A stretch of DNA of 10,358 nt from an uncultured Anaerolineaceae bacterium (GCA_937894825.1 CALCQT010000595.1:1-10358); one strand, 5' to 3'. Shown: positions 1-7,127, counted from the first letter of the stretch. The notes: generated by a model not told the origin, from the letters alone. Program-made: numbers and translations.

Positions 1-623
1 AAAAAGTTAATAATGATCAATATTCATTAGGCCTTTCTTTAATTGAAGTTTCTCAATATGCTAGGGTGAATGTCGAATTGAGAGACAGGGCTGCTCCTTT
101 TTTACGTCGTTTAGGTGACTCATGTAATGAATCTGTGTATCTTTCTGTTCGGGATAAAGATGAATTAATTTACATTTACGCGATTGAAACTTCACACCGA
201 TTAATTGCAAGGTCTGCAGTGGGTGTTCATGCGATGTTACATTGCACCGCTAACGGAAAAGCGATTCTTGCCAGCTTACCAGATGAGGAAATATTGGCGC
301 TGCTTGATCGAACAGGAATGCCCGTGTTTACGCCGAATACAATTTGCGATAAAGATATCTTTATGGAACAAATTCAAGAGATTCGTGCTGCTGGATTCGC
401 ATATGATAATGCGGAACATGAAACCGATACATATTGTTTAGGAATTCCGATTTTTGATGAAAACAGGGAATCTGTAGGTGGTTGCTCGATCTCTGGAACT
501 GATCCTGAAATTTTAGGTTCTAGAAAAGAAAGTATGGTCCGGCTCCTTCTTCAAACTTCTTTGGAAGTCTCTAGATGCATGGGGTTTGTCCCGACGAACG
601 TTAAAAATTTGTTTTTATCCTGA
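1..623 (+). CDS. IclR-family transcriptional regulator, 3' part (N-terminus outside the window)
   Basis: This is the effector-binding (C-terminal) part of an IclR-type regulator, a cytoplasmic DNA-binding protein that usually controls catabolic genes. The reading frame is open from the first base (first full codon at 3-5), so the gene began upstream. A GTG at 66 is only an internal codon. About 206 residues are visible. They start with the YSLGLSLIEV stretch that links the winged-helix domain to the sensor domain. The family signature follows: GVHAMLHCTANGKAIL, then the GFAYDNAEHE segment and the PIFDENRESVGGCSISG strand region near the end. The DNA-binding domain itself is not in the window. 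The gene is visibly more A+T rich than pth and mfd, which may reflect later acquisition. The ligand cannot be inferred. Family assignment is secure; the regulated pathway is unknown. Confidence 0.93.
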   Translation, partial: KVNNDQYSLGLSLIEVSQYARVNVELRDRAAPFLRRLGDSCNESVYLSVRDKDELIYIYAIETSHRLIARSAVGVHAMLHCTANGKAILASLPDEEILALLDRTGMPVFTPNTICDKDIFMEQIQEIRAAGFAYDNAEHETDTYCLGIPIFDENRESVGGCSISGTDPEILGSRKESMVRLLLQTSLEVSRCMGFVPTNVKNLFLS

Positions 624-685
624 CCCTGATGTTCAGAGAAAAACCTCATAAGAGGTCATGAAGCTCGATATTATTGTATTTTTGA

Positions 686-712
686 AGGAATGAAGCGGTT
701 TGAGACATTCCT
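686..712 (+). other. Stem-loop downstream of the IclR gene
   Basis: AGGAATG at 686-692 pairs perfectly with CATTCCT at 706-712 around a 13-nt loop. It lies about 60 nt after the IclR stop codon. No T-run follows, so it may be an mRNA 3'-end structure rather than a terminator. Its function is unknown. Confidence 0.35.
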
Positions 713-733
713 GTATTCGAAAGAAGATGTTGG

Positions 734-769
734 TTCATCTCCTCTGCTCTCATATTCGGAGGAGATGAA
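734..769 (+). terminator. Possible terminator hairpin after the IclR gene
   Basis: TTCATCTCCTC (734-744) pairs perfectly with GAGGAGATGAA (759-769), giving an 11-bp stem with a 14-nt loop. The sequence that follows is A+T rich (taattaat) but has no real T-run, so classical intrinsic termination is uncertain. It separates the IclR gene from the promoter at 861-889. The rest of the 624-895 gap shows no gene. Confidence 0.45.
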
Positions 770-860
770 TAATTAATAGAAATCACCTTTGAGAGCATTT
801 TCCCGGATTATTTACATAGACGAACCCATCGCTGATTAACGGCAACAGAATCACCGAAAT

Positions 861-889
861 TTGCTGTTTCACCCGGCTCATGTTAAACT
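861..889 (+). promoter_or_regulatory. Extended -10 promoter for the small membrane protein-pth-mfd unit
   Basis: A weak -35 TTGCTG (861-866) is followed after 17 bp by TAAACT (884-889). The TG at 881-882 makes an extended -10 element, TGTTAAACT. The predicted transcription start is near 896. This would leave about 60 nt of leader before the ATG at 956 and argues against the TTG at 896 as a translation start. The motif is read by eye and is not experimentally supported. Confidence 0.5.
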
Positions 890-955
890 AAAATATTGCC
901 TGCCCGTCATGCGGAACGGCATAGAAAAAAGAAAGGATCTGGCGACTCACGAACA

Positions 956-1123
956 ATGGCGACGGTCATCCCCACTGAAATTGCAACGCAGCCCGTTCCC
1001 AACCCCGCATCGGTCAGCGGCCTGGAATTAGGGCTGGTCATCCTGTTCTCTGTTTTGATGACCAGCTTGATCTTTTTCGTCGTCAGGATCGTGATCGACC
1101 TGCGACATGCTCGTTACCATTGA
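956..1123 (+). CDS. Small single-span membrane protein of unknown function, upstream of pth
   Basis: A 55-residue protein is predicted from the ATG at 956. The frame is also open from a TTG at 896 (75 aa), but that codon falls at the predicted transcription start. The added residues are also basic and unlike a normal N-terminus, so the ATG is preferred. The nearest purine-rich stretch (gaaagga, 931-937) is 18 nt upstream of the ATG, which is far for a ribosome binding site, so the start is not certain. The N-terminal part is rich in Pro, Thr and Ala. Residues 24-47 form one hydrophobic segment, and the tail (DLRHARYH) is basic, suggesting the C-terminus faces the cytoplasm. It ends 11 nt before the pth start and is probably co-transcribed with pth and mfd. 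I do not recognise a family. Confidence 0.6.
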   Translation: MATVIPTEIATQPVPNPASVSGLELGLVILFSVLMTSLIFFVVRIVIDLRHARYH

Positions 1124-1134
1124 TCGGGGCAATA

Positions 1135-1773
1135 ATGGAAAAATTTTTCAATACAATCAGAAAAAAGCAATCGTCTCAGGAAAACACAGTTTCCGGAGAG
1201 ACTTTCCTGTTGGTCGGGCTGGGCAATCCCGGGCGCGAATATCGCGCCTCCCGGCATAATTTCGGCTTTATGGTCGCGGATCGGATCGCCGAACGCCTGA
1301 ACACGGAATTTGGCAAAGCGCAGTTCAAAACCCTGGTTGCGATGGTTCCTTATGAAGGCCGGCGGATCATTCTGGCCAAACCGCAGACTTTTATGAATTT
1401 ATCGGGACAGGCGGTGATCCCGTTGATGAACTATTACAAAATTCCGCGCTCCATGCTGTTGGTGATGCATGATGACTTGGACATTCCTTTCGCCGCGCTG
1501 CGCATGCGTCCGGCGGGAGGCGCTGGTGGTCAAAAGGGGTTGGGATCGATCATCCAGCAACTGGGCAGTCAGGATTTTGCCCGTCTGCGCTGCGGCATCG
1601 GGCATCCGCCGGGACAGATGGATGTGAAAGATTATGTGCTGAACAAATTCAATAAAGAAGAAAGCGACCTGTTACCCTCGGTGATCAATGAGGCGGCCAA
1701 TGCGGCACTGGCTTTTGTCACGGATGGGCTTCAGGCAGCGATGACACGTTATAACGGGACTGTGGAAGGGTAA
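1135..1773 (+). CDS. pth: Peptidyl-tRNA hydrolase
   Basis: Pth cleaves the ester bond of peptidyl-tRNAs that drop off the ribosome, recycling the tRNA in the cytoplasm. Signatures of the bacterial Pth family are clear: GLGNPGREY (residues 28-36), SRHNFGF with the catalytic His (His41), KPQTFMNLSGQAV, and HDDLDIP with the conserved Asp, followed by a glycine-rich loop and GIGHPPGQMD. The loop that carries HNG in E. coli (its His113-Asn114) reads QKG here. The ATG at 1135 is preferred over the in-frame TTG at 1120, which overlaps the previous stop, because a CGGGG stretch lies about 6 nt upstream of the ATG. The protein is then 212 aa, with an N-terminal extension of about 23 polar residues before the usual first beta strand. 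The mfd start is 2 nt after its stop, so translation is probably coupled. Confidence 0.95.
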   Translation: MEKFFNTIRKKQSSQENTVSGETFLLVGLGNPGREYRASRHNFGFMVADRIAERLNTEFGKAQFKTLVAMVPYEGRRIILAKPQTFMNLSGQAVIPLMNYYKIPRSMLLVMHDDLDIPFAALRMRPAGGAGGQKGLGSIIQQLGSQDFARLRCGIGHPPGQMDVKDYVLNKFNKEESDLLPSVINEAANAALAFVTDGLQAAMTRYNGTVEG

Positions 1774-1775
1774 CG

Positions 1776-4700
1776 TTGATATCACAGCTTAGACAGACTG
1801 CGGACTGGCAGGAACTCATGCGGCAAATTGGCAGCGCACCGGCCGAGCGTTTTTCAAAATCGCTTGGGTTGATTCGCGCTGCCCGCGCGCCGGTCACGGC
1901 CGCATTGCTGCAGGACGTGCCCCGCCCGATGCTGTTTATCACCGATAAGCCGGCACATGCCATGGTAGCGCTGGATGAGGTCGGTTTTTGGAACCCGCAA
2001 TCTTCCGGCATGCTTTTCCCCGCGCCGGAACCGCTTTTCTATGAACAGGCATCCTGGAGCAACAGCGTGCGCCGGGACCGGATTCAGGCACTGACCCGGT
2101 TGGCCCGTCTCGCAATTCCTTCCGGTGCGGAAAAAGAAGAACCACCGTTGATCATCGCGCCGATTCGCGCCGTGGTGACGCGGACGCTTGAAAAATGGAC
2201 TTTTTTGAAAGCATCCAAAACATTGCGAAGTGGGCAGGAGATTTTGCCGGACGCTTTGATTCGTGCCTGGGCTGCGCTGGGTTATGATCCGGTTGAAACT
2301 GTGCTTGAGCCCGGCAGCTTCTCGAAGCGGGGCGGCTTGCTTGATATCTGGCCTCCTGCGGAACCATCTCCGGTCCGGATGGATTTTTTCGGGGATGAAA
2401 TCGAATCTATCCAGTATTTTGATCCTGGCACGCAGCGCAACCAGAGAAAAATTGACAAGGTGCTGATTACGCCCGCACGGGAAGTTTTGCCGGAAAATAC
2501 GGATGATGTCCAACTCCCGGAAGGTTCCCTGAATTTTTTATTCCGCTTCACCATCGGCATCCGGCTTGTTTGTTGGACTATTTGCCGGAGAATACATTGG
2601 TGGTCACGGATGATTGGGAAGCGATCCGGCTGACCGAGGAAGAGATCGAAGAGCAATCCGAGGCGCTGCGGATTCAAAGTGTGCGGGAAGAGACCTTGCC
2701 GGACGATTTTCCTGCGCCCTATATCAGCCTTTCCGAGATCGCAGACCGTCTGGACTCGATGGCATGGTTGAACCTGGGACGGAGCGAAGCGGAAATTGAT
2801 TCCGCGCTGGCGACTCACTTTGAGCCGGAAGAGCGTTTCGGCGGGCGGGTACAGGCTTTTATGGATTGGGTACTGGAGCAAACGATCAATCGGGAAGCGG
2901 TGCAGGCGGTGAGCCGGCAGGCGCAGCGGTTGGATGGGCTGTGGCGCAGTTTTGACGTTAATTCAAATGATTTGCAGGCAGAATTGACGGCTCCGCAGAT
3001 ACTTTCAGGCTCGATCAGCGAAGGATTTCGCTTCCGCAATGACGATGGTTCCTTTTCCCATTTTTTGACGGACAGTGAGATTTTTGGTTGGGAACGCCCT
3101 TTGCCGCGCAAGGTTCAGAAGCAGGTTACTGAGACGCCGGAAAATTATTATGCGGATCTGAAACCCGGTGATACGGTGGTCCATGTGGATTACGGGATCG
3201 GGCAATATGTGGGCCTGGTCACCCGGACCATCGATGGGATGCAAAAAGACTTCCTTTGTGTGCAATATGACAAGGGTGATCAGCTTTATGTTCCGGTGCA
3301 TCAGGCTGACCGGCTGACAAATTATGTTGGCCCGGATGGTCGAAAACCGGCTTTCACCCGCCTCGGGCCGCAGGAATGGATGACCGTTAAGCAGCATGTG
3401 AAGGAAAATGCTGCAGCTGCCGCGGAAGATCTGCTCGATCTTTATTCGAAAAGACAGCTTGTCGAAGGATTTGCTTTTTCGCCGGACACGCCCTGGCAGC
3501 AGGATCTGGAAGCCTCCTTCCCCTATTTCGAAACCGAGGATCAGAAAAAAGCCATCCGACAGGTGAAAGAGGATATGGAACGGCAGCGGCCGATGGACCG
3601 GCTGATTTGCGGTGATGTCGGCTATGGGAAAACAGAGGTTGCCATTCGCGCCGCGTTCAAAGCCAGTTGTGACAGCAAGCAGGTCGCGGTCCTGGTCCCC
3701 ACGACCGTTCTGGCCCAACAGCACTACGAAACTTTTCGCAAACGCTTTGCGCCGTTCCCGGTTCATGTGGAGATGCTCTCCCGGTTTCGCACTCCGAAGG
3801 AGCAGGACGCGATTCTGAAACGGCTGGCGGAAGGCGAAATTGACGTCATTATCGGTACCCATCGGCTTGTCTCACCGGATGTGAAATTCAAAGACCTGGG
3901 GCTGGTGATCATTGATGAAGAACAGCGCTTTGGCGTCGGGCAGAAAGAATTCCTGAAAAAACTCCGCATGGAAGTCGATGTTCTGACCATGACGGCGACG
4001 CCGATTCCTCGTACACTGTACATGGCATTGACCGGTGTGCGCGATATTTCGAATATCAATACTCCGCCGGACGAACGGATCCCGGTGATCACGCATGTCG
4101 GACCTTATTCGGACAAAGTTGTGCGCCATGCCATTTTACGTGAGTTGGAGCGGGGCGGGCAAGCCTTTTTTGTTCATAACCGGGTCCAGTCGATTTATGC
4201 GATGCAGAAACATTTGAACCGGTTGGTGCCGGAAGCGCGAATCGGGGTCGGCCATGGGCAACTACCGGAGAAACAGCTTTCGGATGTGATGGAAGCTTTT
4301 TATCAGGGCGAGATTGATGTGCTCCTCAGTACGTCGATTATTGAATCCGGGCTGGATATTCCGAACGCCAACACGCTGATTATTGATCGGGCGGATGCGC
4401 TGGGACTTGCGCAGCTTTACCAGATTCGCGGCCGGGTCGGGCGGAGTTCACAGCTGGCTTATGCCTATTTTTTCCGCCAACGCAGTCATCAGCCGACAGA
4501 AGAGGGGCTGGAGCGGCTCGAAGTCATTGCTGAAAATACGCAGCTCGGCGCGGGTTATTCGATTGCGATGCGGGATCTGGAGATGCGCGGCGCCGGGGAG
4601 ATTCTGGGCAACCGTCAGCATGGCGCGATTGCTTCAGTCGGATTTCACCTTTATACCCGTCTGCTGGCGCAGGCGGTCAGGAATGCCCGGACCACCCGTG

Positions 4701-5212
4701 GTGTGGATATTACGGACGAGGAAATTGGCATCACCCGTGATATGGCGCAATTGTTCAATCCGATCACGGTTGAACTGCCGTTGAATATTGGTATTCCGGA
4801 AGAATATGTCGCGGACCAGAAATCCCGGATCAAGCTGTACCGCAGGATGGCGGCGGTGCACGATTCTGAAGAATTGGTTCAGTTGAAAGCTGAATTCGCA
4901 GACCGCTTTGGACCTTTGCCTGAGACGGTGGAAAATCTGTTTTTCCAGATCCAACTGAAAATCAATGCCGAGAAAATCGGCCTTTCGGCAATTGTGAAGG
5001 AAGGGGAGCACATTGTGCTTCGTTTTCCGCAGATGCCGGATGGTATGGAAAGTCGGGATCTCCCGGCCGCCGGCGCAGGGATTCGGGCTGGGAAAAATGC
5101 TTATTGGATCCTGGTGTCGGATTTTGCCACAGATGCCTGGAAACGCGAAGTATTGATCGCATTTGAGTTGATAATGGACCGTTTTGAACAATTGAATCGT
5201 TTCTTTTCATAA
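1776..5212 (+). CDS. mfd: Transcription-repair coupling factor Mfd, interrupted by a -1 frame change
   Basis: Mfd is an ATP-driven DNA translocase that pushes stalled RNA polymerase off DNA and recruits UvrA for nucleotide excision repair. The start is TTG at 1776, with a GGAAGGG ribosome site at 1764-1770. The first frame encodes the UvrB-like N-terminal module (PGSFSKRGGLLDIWPP, FFGDEIESI) and would stop at 2631-2633. Homology continues in the -1 frame from about 2531 (EFFIPL, then LLDYLPEN) to 5212. Read through, the protein is about 1145 aa, the normal family length (E. coli 1148). In merged numbering: RNA-polymerase-interaction domain about 465-515, Walker A GDVGYGKT 613-620, DEEQ box 714-717, TATPIP 740-745, QIRGRVGR 883-890, then the C-terminal TRCF domain. 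All core motifs are intact, so only the frame is broken. Causes may be a missing base (error or mutation) or programmed frameshifting. Confidence 0.93.
2529..2545 (+). other. Frame-change site in mfd with a T_TTT_TTA slippery heptamer
   Basis: In the upstream frame the codons read CTG AAT TTT TTA TTC, so T TTT TTA (2534-2540) is an in-frame heptamer of the classical -1 slippery type. Slipping there continues as ATT CCG CTT, matching the expected Mfd protein. The alternative is loss of one G after CTG (2529-2531): CTG GAA TTT TTT ATT would give L-E-F-F-I, a better family match. The -1 frame has a stop at 2504-2506 and the upstream frame a stop at 2631-2633, so the shift must lie between them. 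A 6-bp stem (TCCGGC 2560-2565 with GCCGGA 2584-2589) starts about 20 nt downstream, which is further than typical stimulators. Confidence 0.75.
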
Positions 5213-5249
5213 AGTTTACAATTCTCACGCTTTAGTTACAAAAGTAATA

Positions 5250-5278
5250 TTTATTTTGAATTCATTCCTTGTTATACT
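5250..5278 (+). promoter_or_regulatory. Extended -10 promoter for the coiled-coil lipoprotein gene
   Basis: TATACT (5273-5278) is preceded by TG at 5270-5271, giving the extended -10 element TGTTATACT. The -35 region is weak (TTTATT, 5250-5255, 17 bp away). The predicted start near 5285 leaves a leader of about 310 nt before the ATG at 5597. The element nearly repeats the TGTTAAACT upstream of the pth unit. Confidence 0.5.
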
Positions 5279-5280
5279 GT

Positions 5281-5596
5281 AATAACGGCAATTCGGAGGG
5301 CGTTGTATCCGGAGCTACTGGAGTGGAATCCGTTATTTTCCTTGCTGAAATAGAATTCTTTTTTGGCAGAGTAGTTCGTAAATGGATAGCGGAAATCCTG
5401 TTTTCTGCAAAAAGTTCGAATTGCGAATGGAATCAAAATTCACCACGATTTCCGAACGGGATCGTGGTAATGAATGCTTTTGGTTTACGACGGATCATCG
5501 GCGAAGCGGTTTTTCTTTGGTACCGATATTGTTGAATCGTAGATTGAAGGCGAAAAAACTATCGGTCTCAACGATACCTTGTAGGAGGAACCATTT
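5281..5596 (+). other. Long structured untranslated leader upstream of the lipoprotein gene
   Basis: No convincing gene lies between mfd and the ATG at 5597. Several hairpins are visible. AATAACGG (5281-5288) pairs with CCGTTATT (5330-5337), continued by ATTC (5291-5294) with GAAT (5326-5329). ACCACGAT (5442-5449) pairs with ATCGTGGT (5461-5468) and is capped by a short inner TCC/GGG stem. TATCG (5560-5564) pairs with CGATA (5572-5576) just before the AGGAGG site at 5583-5588. ACCGAT (5522-5527) could instead pair with ATCGGT (5561-5566), which excludes that last hairpin. It could be a cis-regulatory RNA, an mRNA stabiliser or a small RNA; no known riboswitch class is recognised. Confidence 0.45.
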
Positions 5597-6682
5597 ATGA
5601 AAAAGTTTTTATATGCAGTTGTTGTGTTGGTGTTGCTTTTGGGTGTGGCTGGCTGCAATTCGGGGCAATTGGCTGCAAAAGAAACCGAAATCGCTTCCAC
5701 ATTCCAGACGCAGTTGGATGAGGCTGTTGCGGCAAAAGATACCTTGCTGGCAGAAGCTCAGGAAAAGTTGGATGCGGCCGTCTCCGACAGTGAGAAGTTG
5801 ATTGCCGAAAAGGATGCGCTGATTGCGGAAGGCCAGAAGAAAATCGATGAAGGCGCGGCCGCGCTGAAAGACCTGCAAACTGACCTTGAAACCAAACTGG
5901 CTGAAAATACAGATCTGGTCAGCGGCCTGGAAAAGACGGTTGAAGAACTGAAAGCGGCCGCTGCGGAAAAAGAAACAGCATTTGCCGAAATCGAAGAAAA
6001 GTTGACTGCAGCAACCGGAAGCGAAGCGGAGCTCCAGAAAAAATTGGATGCCAGCGCTGCGGCTGAGAAGACAGCACAGGAAAAAATTGCGGAGCTTGAT
6101 AAAGCTGTTGCGGAGAAAGACGCGCTGTTGACGGATGCCTCGACAGAATTGGAAGACACGAAGACGCTTTTAGCCACTGCGGTTGCTGAAAAAGAGAGTT
6201 TGTTGGAGGCGGCGCAGGCTGAATCTGAAACCGGCGAAACTGACGCTGCGGTTGATGAGAACGCAACGCTGGTCGCTGAACTGCAGGAAAAGTTGACCGC
6301 GGCTGAAACGGACGGGAAAGCTGTCCTGGAAAAGGTGGCTGAACTGGAAAAAGCTGTGGCTGAAAAAGATTCTCTGCTTGCGGATGCGAAAACCCAGTTG
6401 GAAGATGCAAAAGCTACGTTGGAATCGACCGTTGCTGAAAAAGATGGACTGATTGCGGAAGCGCAGGAAGCGGCTGCCCAGCTCACTGCCCAATATGAAA
6501 AGAGATTCGCGGACCGCGAAAAATATATCAATTCGCTGGAAAGCATTGTTCGCCGGTTGAATACATCCATCGGTACCATAAAAGACGAAAAGCTGGATCT
6601 GCAGACACAGTTGGACGATGCTTTGACCAAGCTGCAGGAAGCGACCGAAGCGGCTGCGGCTGAAGCGACAACCAAGAAGTAA
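5597..6682 (+). CDS. Coiled-coil lipoprotein of unknown function
   Basis: A 361-aa protein is predicted with an ATG start and a strong ribosome site (AGGAGG, 5583-5588). Residues 1-19 are a lipoprotein signal peptide: MKK, a hydrophobic core and the lipobox VAGC, with lipidation expected at Cys20, the only cysteine. The mature part is almost entirely Ala, Glu, Lys, Leu and Asp with heptad-like spacing, indicating a long alpha-helical coiled coil outside the membrane. A motif resembling VAEKDxLL occurs six times in three pairs (residues 44/69, 171/196, 254/279), each pair exactly 25 residues apart. Residues 162-207 and 245-290 are diverged copies of one block. Residues 300-335 are less repetitive (YEKRF, RRLNTSIG). 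It stands alone behind its own promoter. A structural or envelope-spacer role is plausible, but no specific function can be assigned. Confidence 0.85.
   Translation: MKKFLYAVVVLVLLLGVAGCNSGQLAAKETEIASTFQTQLDEAVAAKDTLLAEAQEKLDAAVSDSEKLIAEKDALIAEGQKKIDEGAAALKDLQTDLETKLAENTDLVSGLEKTVEELKAAAAEKETAFAEIEEKLTAATGSEAELQKKLDASAAAEKTAQEKIAELDKAVAEKDALLTDASTELEDTKTLLATAVAEKESLLEAAQAESETGETDAAVDENATLVAELQEKLTAAETDGKAVLEKVAELEKAVAEKDSLLADAKTQLEDAKATLESTVAEKDGLIAEAQEAAAQLTAQYEKRFADREKYINSLESIVRRLNTSIGTIKDEKLDLQTQLDDALTKLQEATEAAAAEATTKK
6080..6466 (+). repeat. Internal protein-level duplication in the lipoprotein (6080-6217 and 6329-6466)
   Basis: The two 46-codon blocks encode residues 162-207 and 245-290. 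They share the pattern EK-I/V-AEL-D/E-KAVAEKD-A/S-LL and then LED-T/A-K further on. The DNA copies have diverged in many synonymous positions, so this is an old duplication or a selected coiled-coil pattern rather than a recent tandem repeat. Confidence 0.7.
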
Positions 6683-6706
6683 ATCAGGCTAAGAATAAAT
6701 TTATAT

Positions 6707-6730
6707 CCGGAATCTTTTTTACGATTCCGG
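6707..6730 (+). terminator. Hairpin after the lipoprotein gene, possible terminator
   Basis: CCGGAATC (6707-6714) pairs perfectly with GATTCCGG (6723-6730) around an 8-nt T-rich loop, 24 nt after the stop codon. The T-run is in the loop, not after the stem, so it may protect the mRNA end or pause polymerase rather than terminate alone. Confidence 0.45.
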
Positions 6731-6751
6731 TGGAAACAAGTTTGCTTATTT

Positions 6752-6803
6752 CGTTATTTGTCATTATCAGAATAATACTACCAACATGACAAATTACGTT
6801 TTT
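6752..6803 (+). terminator. A+T-rich inverted repeat followed by T5, possible second terminator
   Basis: CGTTATTTGTCAT (6752-6764) and ATGACAAATTACG (6786-6798) match at 12 of 13 positions with a single T-T mismatch and a 21-nt loop. Five Ts (6799-6803) follow directly, as in an intrinsic terminator, though the stem is A+T rich. As DNA it could also be an operator, because it lies just upstream of the promoter at 6824. Confidence 0.4.
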
Positions 6804-6823
6804 CAATGTGTCAAAATTCACGA

Positions 6824-6852
6824 TTGACAGCGCGGTATCCAGCGAATACAAT
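6824..6852 (+). promoter_or_regulatory. Strong sigma70-type promoter P1 for the LacI-family gene
   Basis: A perfect -35 TTGACA (6824-6829) and a good -10 TACAAT (6847-6852) are separated by exactly 17 bp. The predicted start is near 6859. A LacI-type operator centred at 6870/6871 sits about 11 bp downstream, a position typical of repression. The resulting leader to the TTG at 7128 would be about 270 nt. Confidence 0.7.
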
Positions 6853-6864
6853 ACTTCGTATCAA

Positions 6865-6876
6865 GAAAACGTTTAC
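6865..6876 (+). promoter_or_regulatory. LacI-type operator O1
   Basis: GAAAACGTTTAC has the palindromic core AAACGTTT with a central CG, the hallmark of many LacI/GalR-family sites. The 11-mer GAAAACGTTTA recurs identically at 7014 and 8291. It overlaps the expected start region of promoter P1. Confidence 0.7.
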
Positions 6877-6976
6877 ACAAAGATTGATTTTATTTTTTGT
6901 TTTATTTCGTTTTAATCTGGCAGGCAGATTGTTGATGGGTTATTTTCTCGTGAAAAATGAGAAAATACACAGCGAT

Positions 6977-7004
6977 TTGTCAGAATCGGAATCGAAAAAA
7001 TAAT
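6977..7004 (+). promoter_or_regulatory. Second promoter P2 for the LacI-family gene
   Basis: TTGTCA (6977-6982) and AATAAT (6999-7004) are 16 bp apart, each one base from consensus. The predicted start is near 7011, with operator O2 centred about 8 bp downstream, mirroring the P1/O1 arrangement. The stretch 6683-7127 contains no convincing gene. Confidence 0.45.
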
Positions 7005-7013
7005 AAGCAATAC

Positions 7014-7025
7014 GAAAACGTTTAC
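7014..7025 (+). promoter_or_regulatory. LacI-type operator O2
   Basis: GAAAACGTTTAC is identical over all 12 bases to O1. The two centres are 149 bp apart, close to a whole number of helical turns (about 14.2 at 10.5 bp), so a DNA loop between two repressor dimers is conceivable. It lies about 100 bp before the regulator start. Confidence 0.7.
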
Positions 7026-7127
7026 TGAGCAGTATGACTTTAATCATTATTGGTGTGAGATCCAGATTCGGTAGGCAGATGATGATATCCGGTAAGAGTC
7101 AACAATATTTTTGGTAAAGGAATAAAC

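Noticed and set aside
815..860. CGAACCC at 821-827 suggesting a tRNA T-arm on the - strand
   Set aside because: No matching acceptor, anticodon or D stems could be folded around it.
3005..3862. 285-codon - strand frame inside mfd
   Set aside because: It is antisense to the strongly conserved helicase region of Mfd and has no recognisable domain.
1776..5212. Treating mfd as a decayed pseudogene
   Set aside because: There is only one frame change; all helicase, polymerase-interaction and C-terminal motifs are intact and no other stops occur, so decay is not supported.
5269..5535. 88-codon frame in the mfd-lipoprotein gap
   Set aside because: Its start overlaps the promoter -10, its composition is not protein-like, and it overlaps the hairpins without a ribosome site.
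5758..6675. 305-codon open frame on the - strand opposite the lipoprotein gene
   Set aside because: It is Ser/Ala/Phe-rich, as expected from the complement of Glu/Ala/Lys coiled-coil codons. It has no domain, and the + strand frame has a lipobox and a strong ribosome site.
6806..7003. 65-codon frame before the LacI-family gene
   Set aside because: The start lies upstream of the strong promoter P1, there is no ribosome site, and the product is not recognisable. The internal ATG at 6935 would give only 22 residues.
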